Assembly: GCA_022843305.1 (NCBI GenBank)
Contig: JALHNX010000018.1
Span: 2,816-46,794 of the forward strand
DNA from: Pyrinomonadaceae bacterium
GTDB lineage: Bacteria; Acidobacteriota; Blastocatellia; Pyrinomonadales; Pyrinomonadaceae
Reading direction: 5' to 3'
DNA length: 43,979 bases
Shown here: positions 8,002-15,418 of the stretch, piece after piece
How the letters are laid out: every line of letters begins with the position of its first letter
Numbering within the stretch: the first letter of the stretch is position 1
Position numbers and translations under genes: made by a program
The notes under the pieces: model-generated
Database searches by the model: none
Seen by the model: only the letters and a program-made list of their open reading frames with translations
What the model was told of the DNA's origin: nothing

Positions 8002-10818
8002 ATGCCGACATTTTATGACAGTCGAGGCGAATCTTACGATTTAACGAATCAGATCGGGCGCGGCGGCGAAGGCGCGGTTTTCGCTTGTCCGGACGATTAC
8101 GATCTGGTCGCCAAAATTTATCACGAACCGATTGACGCGGAAAAGGCGGAAAAGCTCCGCTGGATGGCGGACAACAAAAACGATCAGCTTTTGAAGGTCG
8201 CGGCGTGGATCGTTGACACTTTGCACGATACGCCGGACGGCAAAGTCGTCGGTTTCCTGATGCCGAACGTCAAGGCAAAAGAAATTCACGAGCTTTATTC
8301 CCTGAAAAGCCGCCGCGTCCATTTTCCCGAAGCGACGTGGAAATTTCTCGTTCACGCCGCGACGAACGTTGCCCGCGCTTTTTACAGCCTGCATAAAAAC
8401 GCGCATATTATGGGCGATGTCAATCACGGCAACTGCGTCGTCTTAAAGGACGGCACGGTGAAATTAATTGACTGCGACAGCTACAGCATCAGCCGCGGCG
8501 ATTTTCGCTACCGCTGCGAAGTCGGCGTGGCGACGCATCTCGCGCCCGAATTGCAGGGAAAAGATCTGGGCGAAGTCGAGCGCGAAGCTAAACACGACAA
8601 TTTCGGTCTGGCGGTGATTATTTTTCAACTGCTTTTCCTTGGGCGACATCCGTTCGCGGGAAATTATCTCGGCAACGAAGACAAATCGCTCGAAGATTGT
8701 ATCCACGAACTACGTTTTGCATACGGTGAAGACGCGCATCTCTGGAACGTCAAACAACCGCCCGGAACGCTTTCGCTTTCGGCAGTTTCGCCGCGTCTTT
8801 CGGCGATGTTTGAACGCGCTTTTTTGACCGACGACCGTCCCGAACCGCGTGAATGGATCGAGGCTTTGGAAGATTTGTCGGATTCGCTCAAACAATGCGG
8901 TCTGCACATCGGGCATTTTTATTACGAAGATTTGCACGATTGCCCGTGGTGCACACTCGAATCGCAGACGGGCTTGATGCTCTTTCCGTTCGTTAGCGGA
9001 AACCGCGCGGCGGGCGAAGAAACCTTTAATATTTTCACGATTGAAAATTTGGTGGCGAGTCTTGCTGTTCCGAACAATCTGCCTGCCAAACCGCCGAAAA
9101 CAACTTTTTTGCCGCCGCCGTCAAAGGAAGCCGAAAATGCGCGGCGCGAAAATCTTTCGAGGTTTATCACGCTCGCGGTTTTGCAGTTCTGCATCGTCAT
9201 TTTTCTGACGGCGATTGCCGGTCCGGGAGTCGGCTTTTTCATCGGTGCGCTCCTGATGGCGGGCTTTATCGTGACGCTCAACAATTCGGGCAAAAACAGC
9301 AAGATTGATCTGGAAGTCCGTCTGGAAAGCGCACGGCGCGAATGGAATCAGCTTGAAACCGAATGGGCGGCGGCGGATGTTGCGCCGCAGTTGAATACTG
9401 ACGCGGCGCGGATTCGTCAAAAAATTGACGAGCATCACCGGCTTCAACAGCAAAGCCGCGAACGCGTTAAACAGCTTCACGGCGATGTTTTTCAATATAA
9501 ATTAGACATTTATCTCGCATCTTTCAAAATCGGCGATGCGAAAATTGCGGGGCTGCATCGCAAAAATCTCGATTTAGTGAAAAGCTGCGGTGTCCGCACG
9601 GCGGCTGATGTGGATGCCAAACGATTGTTGTCCGTTCCGCCGTATGTAACGCCTGAAACCAAAGAAAAAATTATCGAATGGCGCAAAAATCTCGAACGCG
9701 ATTTTGTTTATGATCCGGACACGAAAATTCCCGAAGCCGATCAAAAAAAACTGGCGGGCGATTTTGCCGAAAAACGCAGAAAAATCGAGCGCGAAGTCGA
9801 AAATCTGCTCGTCAGCCTGCGTTCGGGTTCAACGCTCGTCCGCCAGCGTCAGCAGCACTTAACGACCCGCGCCGAAGCGGTTACGCGCCGACTTCTGCAA
9901 AACGAAAGCGATCTCGCGGCGGCGGGCAACATCACGCCGGCGGTCGTCGTGTTGATTCTGATTACGACGCTCATCCCGATGTTCGGCAACGCTTTTTCGA
10001 GTTCAAAATCGGTGCGGTCAAATACAGCTTACAGCGATCCTTATTCAAAAGCACCTAAGTTTTCGGCAAAAGAAGCTCCAATCGTTAAAACCCCTCCGCC
10101 CGTCAGCTATTCTCCGGCTTATACGCCTCCCGAAAATTTGACGGAAAAAGAGATCGAGGGATTGACGGATTGGCAAAAACAATCGGGTGCTCAATTTCTT
10201 CTTGAAGGCGCGACGAAAGAAGCGGATTTGCAAAATTACCGGAAAGCCGAACAAAAATTACAGCTCGCGCTGAAACTTGCTCCGAACGATACAAAAATTC
10301 TCAATAAGCTGGGCGACGTGCTTTACGAGCAGAAAAAATATAAGGATTCGCTCGAATACCTGAACCGCTCGCTGTTGCTTTATGCGAACAATACGGACAC
10401 GAAATTTCTGATCGGAGCAAATTATCTGAAAATGAAGTATTACGAAAACGCGCAAAAGATTTTCAGCGATTTGACCCGGCAGAATCCAAGATCGTTCGAA
10501 TCGCATTTTAATCTCGGGCAAGCCTATAAAGGTTTGAATCAGCATTATTCGGCAATTTCTTCGTTCCGCACCGCGACCGAAATCAGTCCGAACGACGCGG
10601 ACGCGCGTTACGAATACGCGTTTTGTCTAAACAAGGTCGGCTCACAGGACGACGTGATACGCGAATATCAAAAGCTGGTGGAAATAAACCCGAAACGTGC
10701 CGAAAAATTGCGAAAAACTTTGGGACTCAAAGACATTCCATTACCGCCGCCGGTCGCAACAACTTATGAAACAAGAGGTCAGGGACGCGGGGTTGGAAAT
10801 GGCGGAACTTATCCGTAA
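8002..10818 (+). CDS. Membrane protein kinase with zinc knuckle, helix-hairpin-helix and TPR regions (YegI-like)
   Basis: 938 residues. Residues 13-295 form an atypical Ser/Thr kinase: glycine loop IGRGGEGAVF, Lys38 in LVAKIY, catalytic MGDVNHGN (Asp139, Asn144) instead of HRD, and DCD (157-159) instead of DFG, as in the YegI group. A CPWC pair (314-317) suggests a zinc knuckle. Hydrophobic segments at 389-425 (probably two helices) and 645-662 anchor it in the membrane. Between them lies a charged coiled coil (432-500) and a helix-hairpin-helix-like region (510-560: AGLHRKNL, LLSVPPYVT). After a Pro-rich linker, about four TPR units follow (735-905). AAGAGG precedes the ATG. It probably phosphorylates a partner sensed through the TPRs; the PP2C and VWA genes upstream complete the module. 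Confidence 0.9.
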   Translation: MPTFYDSRGESYDLTNQIGRGGEGAVFACPDDYDLVAKIYHEPIDAEKAEKLRWMADNKNDQLLKVAAWIVDTLHDTPDGKVVGFLMPNVKAKEIHELYSLKSRRVHFPEATWKFLVHAATNVARAFYSLHKNAHIMGDVNHGNCVVLKDGTVKLIDCDSYSISRGDFRYRCEVGVATHLAPELQGKDLGEVEREAKHDNFGLAVIIFQLLFLGRHPFAGNYLGNEDKSLEDCIHELRFAYGEDAHLWNVKQPPGTLSLSAVSPRLSAMFERAFLTDDRPEPREWIEALEDLSDSLKQCGLHIGHFYYEDLHDCPWCTLESQTGLMLFPFVSGNRAAGEETFNIFTIENLVASLAVPNNLPAKPPKTTFLPPPSKEAENARRENLSRFITLAVLQFCIVIFLTAIAGPGVGFFIGALLMAGFIVTLNNSGKNSKIDLEVRLESARREWNQLETEWAAADVAPQLNTDAARIRQKIDEHHRLQQQSRERVKQLHGDVFQYKLDIYLASFKIGDAKIAGLHRKNLDLVKSCGVRTAADVDAKRLLSVPPYVTPETKEKIIEWRKNLERDFVYDPDTKIPEADQKKLAGDFAEKRRKIEREVENLLVSLRSGSTLVRQRQQHLTTRAEAVTRRLLQNESDLAAAGNITPAVVVLILITTLIPMFGNAFSSSKSVRSNTAYSDPYSKAPKFSAKEAPIVKTPPPVSYSPAYTPPENLTEKEIEGLTDWQKQSGAQFLLEGATKEADLQNYRKAEQKLQLALKLAPNDTKILNKLGDVLYEQKKYKDSLEYLNRSLLLYANNTDTKFLIGANYLKMKYYENAQKIFSDLTRQNPRSFESHFNLGQAYKGLNQHYSAISSFRTATEISPNDADARYEYAFCLNKVGSQDDVIREYQKLVEINPKRAEKLRKTLGLKDIPLPPPVATTYETRGQGRGVGNGGTYP

Positions 10819-10839
10819 ATTTTGATCGGAATAAATTGA

Positions 10840-10881
10840 AAAGCAAAAAAGCAAGAGTTTCGGCTCTTGCTTTTTTGCTTT
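10840..10881. terminator. Strong rho-independent terminator, probably bidirectional
   Basis: A perfect 18-base stem (10840-10857 against 10864-10881) contains AAAAAA and GCAAGAG blocks and closes a TTTCGG loop, with A-runs on the left and T-runs on the right. It lies 22 bases after the kinase stop and about 20 bases before the convergent end of the next minus-strand gene, so it can serve both. Confidence 0.88.
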
Positions 10882-10900
10882 GGTCTTTTCCGCTAAAAAG

Positions 10901-11449
10901 TTATTTCTTCGTGAAAACCATCTCCGACGAATTCGTGCCGCGCGGCGTTTCCATATCGCGTTTGACCGTCAGCGTTTTGCCGTCGTCAGAAAGCGTCCAG
11001 ATTTCTTTGGTGTTTATCGAAACTTCGCCCATCTGCGTATTGAAAATGCGCGTCGAAGACAGTTTTAATTTGCCGCCGTCGAGTTCGGCTTTTTGTTTAA
11101 CGAGCGATTTGCCCATCTGACCTTCGGTTTCGGTCGTCGTTTCCTTGCCGTCGAGCGAATAGACGCTCGTGCCGTCGCCGCCGCGCCGCATTCCGCCACC
11201 TTGTCCGCCGCCGTCCTGCATCGCGCCTGCGGGCGGCGGAAGTCGTTTGGTCGCGGTTTCGACTTTGATGTCTTTGTCAGTTTGCGTAACCGTCATCGTC
11301 ATTGATTCGATTCGCGCCCGTTCGCCCAATTTCGATTTGCTCGCGTCAAGCGTCCAACTGCCCGAAAAATCCGTCTTTTTGTTATCCTGCGCGAAAGCAG
11401 AAACCGCCAACAGGCAAACAAATGCCGTTAAAAATAATGCCTTTTTCAT
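10901..11449 (-). CDS. Small secreted protein of unknown function, lipocalin-like fold suspected
   Basis: 182 residues with a clear signal peptide (MKKALFLTAFVCLLAVSAFAQ). The mature part opens with FSGSWTLDASKSKLG, a motif common to small exported acidobacterial proteins that predict as beta-barrels. Alternating strands follow, and a Gly/Met/Gln-rich low-complexity stretch (AMQDGGGQGGGMRRGG) occupies about residues 75-92. No catalytic residues are recognisable. AAGGAG lies 12 bases upstream of the ATG. The gene is convergent with the kinase and separated from it by a strong terminator. Function unknown; a ligand-binding or envelope role is only a guess. Confidence 0.8.
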   Translation of the reverse strand: MKKALFLTAFVCLLAVSAFAQDNKKTDFSGSWTLDASKSKLGERARIESMTMTVTQTDKDIKVETATKRLPPPAGAMQDGGGQGGGMRRGGDGTSVYSLDGKETTTETEGQMGKSLVKQKAELDGGKLKLSSTRIFNTQMGEVSINTKEIWTLSDDGKTLTVKRDMETPRGTNSSEMVFTKK

Positions 11450-11553
11450 TTTGCTAATTGCTCCTTTGAACTTTGAAAATTTGAAATATTCTGCTGATAA
11501 GACGTTCGGGATTGAGTTTTGGTTTTAGCGCGAGTGTAAAGATTTGTCAATGC

Positions 11554-11597
11554 GTTCAGAGTCCGCGTTTTAGTATGATAAAATGCGGACTCTGAAC
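11554..11597. repeat. Palindromic element, GTTCAGAGTCC...GGACTCTGAAC
   Basis: Near-perfect 19-base arms (11554-11572 and 11579-11597) enclose a 6-base loop (GTATGA). It lies downstream of the APC permease stop and upstream of the small secreted protein, both on the minus strand, so it may also end transcription. Its outer 11 bases match the ends of the elements at 25037, 28703 and 34207. Confidence 0.85.
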
Positions 11598-11625
11598 TTC
11601 CAAACAAATAAACTCGCCGACAAAA

Positions 11626-13887
11626 TTAACTTTCCGCCGGAGCAGTTTCCGTTTTATTCAGATTGCTGTGGCGATAGCCATAGAAAAGATAGATCAGCAA
11701 ACCGAAAAACAGCCACACGCTGAACCGCATCCAGTTAGTTACGCCGAGTTCGGTCATTAAATAAAGGCACGACAACAAACCCAGAATCGGGATCAGCGAA
11801 AGTTTTTTCGTGATGCTGAGAACAAGCATCATCAGCGAAATTCCGATAAAAAACAGGATCGGGATTTTATGCGAAAACGCGCTCAGCCACGGTTCTCTCG
11901 TTTGCGTCAGCGTGACGGTTATTTCTGCATTTCCTTTTTCGGTCGGAATGACGACCGGCGGCTGCAGATTCGGGACGGTCGTTTTTTCCTCGTTCACAAA
12001 AGGCGTAATGCTTAAAAAATAGCTCTTGTCGGTTTTGGCTTTGGCGGTGTCGGGCGAAAATAAAATCTCCCGCTCTGTGCCGCCCGGTTCGACAAGGATT
12101 ATTTTTTCTTTCGAGGTCGTGATCGTTTTTCTTTGTTTCGGCAGAACGAAGTTGATGGTTTTGCTTTCCGAATCGGTGCCGACCGTGAACAGATCGCCGA
12201 AAATACTCAAGCCTTCGGAATAAACCGCCGGATTCGTCATATTCGCCCAATCGAAGACCGCGTATTTATTGTCCTCTTCGACTTCCGAAAGATTCGCGGC
12301 GGAAATCCGCAGATCGGGATTTTTCGCCTTGTCGTTGAGCGCGGAAATGCCGTTAAAATAAACCAGCAGCAATAACCCGACAATAAACAGAACGGGCAGA
12401 ATAAACTGCGAATTTATGTAAGGCACAAACCGCGTCCCGCTTTCCTTAAATTCCTTGTCCTTGAACAAAACGCCCGCGCAGACGACGACGAAGGCGAACA
12501 AAGTCCCGATGCTTGCCAGATCCGTCACTTCCGACAAATTCATAAACAGCGCCGGGATCGCGACAACCAAACCCGTGATAATGGTGGCGAACCACGGCGT
12601 TCTGAATTTCGGATGGATCGACGAAAAGATCTTCGGCAGAAGCCCGTCGCGGCTCATCGCCATCCATAAACGCGGCTGACCGATCTGAAAGACGAGAAAG
12701 ACCGTCGCCAGCGCGATCACCGCACTGACCGCGATAATTCCCGCAACGACCGGCAGATTCGCGCCTTCGGGTCCGAAAACGAACGCCAGCGGATCGCCGA
12801 CATCGAGCTTCGTGTAAGAAACCATGCCGGTTAGAACGAGCGCCAGCGCAATATATAAAACCGTGCAGATGACCAAAGATAAGATCATCGCGATCGGCAG
12901 ATCGCGGCGCGGATTTTTACATTCTTCGGCGGTCGTCGAAAGCGCGTCAAAACCGATGTATGCGAAAAACACGGCGGCGACGCCTTTCATCACGCCCGAA
13001 ACGCCATTCGGCGCGAACGGCGACCAGTTTTCCGGCTGAACGTAGCTTAAACCTAAGAAAATAACGAGTAAAATCACGCCGACCTTTAAAACCGTCATCA
13101 CATTTCCCGCCCATTTCGATTCACGAATGCCGATATAAACGAGCGTCGTGATCAAAAGCGTGATAATCAAAGCCGGAAAATCGGCGATAATTCGGAAACC
13201 GCCGAGCGTCGGCGCGTTCATCCACGCTTGGTAGGCTTCGATCAGCGGAGGCGAAAGCGAATTTGAGATGTTTGAAAGCTGGTCGGAGTTCATTCGCGAA
13301 AGAACGTCCATCGTATAACCCTGACTCAAGACCTGCTCGACGGCTTCCTGCCCGTTGGCAAAACCGCGCGACGCGCTCAGATAATCCATCGTCAGATATT
13401 CGGGAACGTGGATTCCTTTGAGGCTGCCGATATTGATTCCCTTGAGCATATTGGTAAAATAATCGCTCCACGAAATCGCGACGGCGATGTTTCCGATCGC
13501 GTATTCGACGATCAAATCCCAGCCGATGATCCACGCGATAAACTCGCCCATCGAAGCATACGCATAAGTATAAGCCGAACCCGCGACCGGAATGCGCGAC
13601 GCGAATTCTGCGTAACAAAGCGCGGAAAATCCGCACGCGAATGCCGTAAAAACAAAAAGAAACGCGACCGCCGGACCGCCGCTGTATGATGCTTTTCCGA
13701 CCATCGCGAAAATTCCCGCGCCGATGATCGCGGCAATTCCCATCAGCGTCAGATCGGTCACGCTCAAGGTTCGGCGCAGTCCGCCGCCATCACCGCCGAC
13801 ATCCTCCTGCGCGTGTTCCGACAATCCGGCGGCGGCATCGGACTGAATCTGCGCGATAGATTTTTTGCGAAATAATGATTTGATCAT
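11626..13887 (-). CDS. APC-family amino acid permease (CAT/YhdG-like) with extra extramembrane domain
   Basis: 753-residue inner-membrane transporter of the amino acid-polyamine-organocation superfamily. TM1 carries the unwound substrate motif GIAAIIGAGIFAMVG. GSAYTYAYASMGEFIAWIIGWDLI and a later VFFAYIGFDALSTTAEE are hallmarks of the cationic amino-acid (CAT) branch. There are two insertions relative to standard ~480-residue members: about 50 residues after TM4 (near 155-215), and about 140 residues (525-668) rich in beta-type sequence (FVLPKQRKTITTSKEKIILVEPG) between two late helices. Three more hydrophobic segments then close the protein. The ATG at 13887 has no clear Shine-Dalgarno. The substrate is probably an amino acid; which one cannot be told. 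Confidence 0.9.
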   Translation of the reverse strand: MIKSLFRKKSIAQIQSDAAAGLSEHAQEDVGGDGGGLRRTLSVTDLTLMGIAAIIGAGIFAMVGKASYSGGPAVAFLFVFTAFACGFSALCYAEFASRIPVAGSAYTYAYASMGEFIAWIIGWDLIVEYAIGNIAVAISWSDYFTNMLKGINIGSLKGIHVPEYLTMDYLSASRGFANGQEAVEQVLSQGYTMDVLSRMNSDQLSNISNSLSPPLIEAYQAWMNAPTLGGFRIIADFPALIITLLITTLVYIGIRESKWAGNVMTVLKVGVILLVIFLGLSYVQPENWSPFAPNGVSGVMKGVAAVFFAYIGFDALSTTAEECKNPRRDLPIAMILSLVICTVLYIALALVLTGMVSYTKLDVGDPLAFVFGPEGANLPVVAGIIAVSAVIALATVFLVFQIGQPRLWMAMSRDGLLPKIFSSIHPKFRTPWFATIITGLVVAIPALFMNLSEVTDLASIGTLFAFVVVCAGVLFKDKEFKESGTRFVPYINSQFILPVLFIVGLLLLVYFNGISALNDKAKNPDLRISAANLSEVEEDNKYAVFDWANMTNPAVYSEGLSIFGDLFTVGTDSESKTINFVLPKQRKTITTSKEKIILVEPGGTEREILFSPDTAKAKTDKSYFLSITPFVNEEKTTVPNLQPPVVIPTEKGNAEITVTLTQTREPWLSAFSHKIPILFFIGISLMMLVLSITKKLSLIPILGLLSCLYLMTELGVTNWMRFSVWLFFGLLIYLFYGYRHSNLNKTETAPAES

Positions 13888-13899
13888 AAATTTTAATTT

Positions 13900-13990
13900 G
13901 GTCTTTGGTTTTTGGGCTTTAGTCTTCGACTTTTAGTTTTCAATTTTAGCTTTACATTCTAAAGCTAAAGACCAAAAACCAAAGACCGAA
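13900..13990. repeat. Heptamer-period hairpin upstream of the permease
   Basis: About 91 bases in strict 7-base register: GGTCTTT, GGTTTTT, GGGCTTT, AGTCTTC and so on, returning as AGCTAAA, GACCAAA, AACCAAA, GACCGAA. The outer arms 13900-13915 and 13972-13987 are exact inverted repeats of 16 bases, and an inner hairpin (TTTAGCTTTA / TAAAGCTAAA) fills the centre. It lies in the permease 5' leader. Confidence 0.85.
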
Positions 13991-14156
13991 GACTGCTTTG
14001 TTTGCGAATTTTGAACGAAATTTTAAAAAGATGCAATGGAAATTGCGCGATATTCGTAATTTTTAGATGGGTAAGTGTAAATTCGGCTTGATTTGCGCTC
14101 CGAAATGAGTTTTATTAAAATCGCGTTCCCGTAAAATTCCCGCTGGTCTGTTTAAG

Positions 14157-15113
14157 ATGAAAAATCGCCCGATCCACGAAAATCTCGATACTTCGTTTGT
14201 CAATCTGTCGGCATTGATCAAATATCTGCGCCGCCGTCAGTTTGCCGGTTACGTGCGAATCGAACTGAGCGGCTACGAAGCCGATATTCATCTGACGGCT
14301 GAAAATCAGCTGAAAGTGCGCGAATACGACCACATCGCCGGACGCGTCGCCGAAGGCGAACAAGCTTTGCAAAGAATTCTGATCCGTTCGCGCGAACCCG
14401 GCGGAATTATCAATGTTTATCAAACCGTCGCCGAAAGCGAAGTCATTGAAAAAACCGAAATTGTCGTCGAAAAACCGGAAATGATTAAGACAGACCCGAT
14501 TCCCGCGCCGCCGATTATTGAAAGCAAACCGCTCGCCGCCCAAACCAACGGCGCGAACGGCAGCGGCAAACCGAAAATCGAATTTCCCGCGAACGCCATT
14601 GTTTCAAACATCGAAAGCGAACCGGCGAAACGCGAAGAAACATCGTCCGTGCCGAAAACGATTTTCCCGAATGTGCCGTTTGAATTTACTAATAAGGTCG
14701 AGGCGAAAGCCAAACAGCCGAGTCTTTCAACGGAAGACCGCGAAATGCTTTTTAATTTAATGGGCGAGCTGCTCGGCAGCGTTGACCGTTCGCTGGGAAT
14801 GGCAAAACTCGAATTTCCGACGGCTTTTCAAAAGGCTTGCGCCGAAATTTCCGCCGATTATCCTTTTCTGAAAACGCTCGATTACGGCAAAGGGAAAATT
14901 TATTACGCCGACGCGAACACGAATCCGAAATTTTTTGTCGCGGGCATTTTGGAAGCCTTGCGAAGAATTCTCGACAAACTCGCCGCCAACTCGAAATTCG
15001 CCGAAGTTCACCGCTATTCGATACAGAAAATTCTCGCGCTTATTCATCAACGCCGACCTTTTTACGACAAATTTTCCATGACCAAACCGCTCGAAAAGAT
15101 TTTAGGCGTGTAA
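14157..15113 (+). CDS. Hypothetical protein with PATAN/DUF4388-like N-terminal domain
   Basis: 318 residues, with no signal peptide or membrane helix. The first ~95 residues look like a DUF4388/PATAN domain: LSALIKYLRRRQFAGYVRI, a short strand region, a basic turn, then GEQALQRILIRSREPGGIINVY. That is a fold found in bacterial and cyanobacterial response regulators and two-component or c-di-GMP contexts; this match is by eye and tentative. Residues 100-190 are a Pro/Ala/Lys-rich linker. The C-terminal 120 residues (LSTEDREMLFNLMGELLG, FQKACAEISADYPFL) form an alpha-helical domain I do not recognise. It stands alone on the plus strand. The stop codon is the first TAA of a heptamer array. Confidence 0.75.
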   Translation: MKNRPIHENLDTSFVNLSALIKYLRRRQFAGYVRIELSGYEADIHLTAENQLKVREYDHIAGRVAEGEQALQRILIRSREPGGIINVYQTVAESEVIEKTEIVVEKPEMIKTDPIPAPPIIESKPLAAQTNGANGSGKPKIEFPANAIVSNIESEPAKREETSSVPKTIFPNVPFEFTNKVEAKAKQPSLSTEDREMLFNLMGELLGSVDRSLGMAKLEFPTAFQKACAEISADYPFLKTLDYGKGKIYYADANTNPKFFVAGILEALRRILDKLAANSKFAEVHRYSIQKILALIHQRRPFYDKFSMTKPLEKILGV

Positions 15114-15186
15114 AGATTAAAGATTAAAGATTCCAAATTTAAGATTCCAAATTTAAGATTAACTTTGAATTTTGAATCTCGAATCG
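15111..15186. repeat. Heptanucleotide array after the PATAN-like gene
   Basis: About eleven 7-base units in register: TAAAGAT three times, then TCCAAAT and TTAAGAT alternating twice, then TAACTTT, GAATTTT, GAATCTC and decay. The stop codon of the preceding gene is the first three bases of the array. CTCGAAT motifs reappear at 15336-15350 on the far side of the element at 15187-15334, as if one array had been split by an insertion. Confidence 0.82.
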
Positions 15187-15334
15187 TAATGCGTCAATAA
15201 AAAGTTACAGAAGGATTTTTTTGCCCAGCCGCTCCGCGAAACACACGAAAGATACGAAATAGTTTGATGATTTAGCATATTTTCGTGTTTTTCGTGTTTT
15301 TCCTGGGCAGCTAAAACTTTTTATTGACGCATTA
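15187..15334. mobile_element. MITE-like nested palindrome with 20-base perfect terminal inverted repeats
   Basis: The ends are exact 20-base inverted repeats (15187-15206 and 15315-15334, outermost TAATGCGTCA). Inside lies a second palindrome, TTGCCCAG (15221) to CTGGGCAG (15310), carrying CGAAACACACGAAAG-type 9-base units and their complement. There is no coding potential. The CTCGAAT flanks on both sides suggest insertion into a heptamer array. Mobility is inferred from structure only. Confidence 0.65.
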
Positions 15335-15418
15335 CCTCGAATCTCGAATTTCCGTTCAATCTCAAGCCGTTTTTTGTTATTATTTTTTCAGACACATCTT
15401 CAGGAAAGGTATTACAAA

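Noticed and set aside
6267..10818. Reading the triad as a tellurite-resistance or phage-defence operon
   Set aside because: No TerC, TerD or other Ter genes and no defence effectors are nearby; only the signalling triad itself is supported.
10836..11120. 94-codon plus-strand frame starting in the terminator after the kinase
   Set aside because: It begins in a terminator stem and runs antisense to the small secreted protein.
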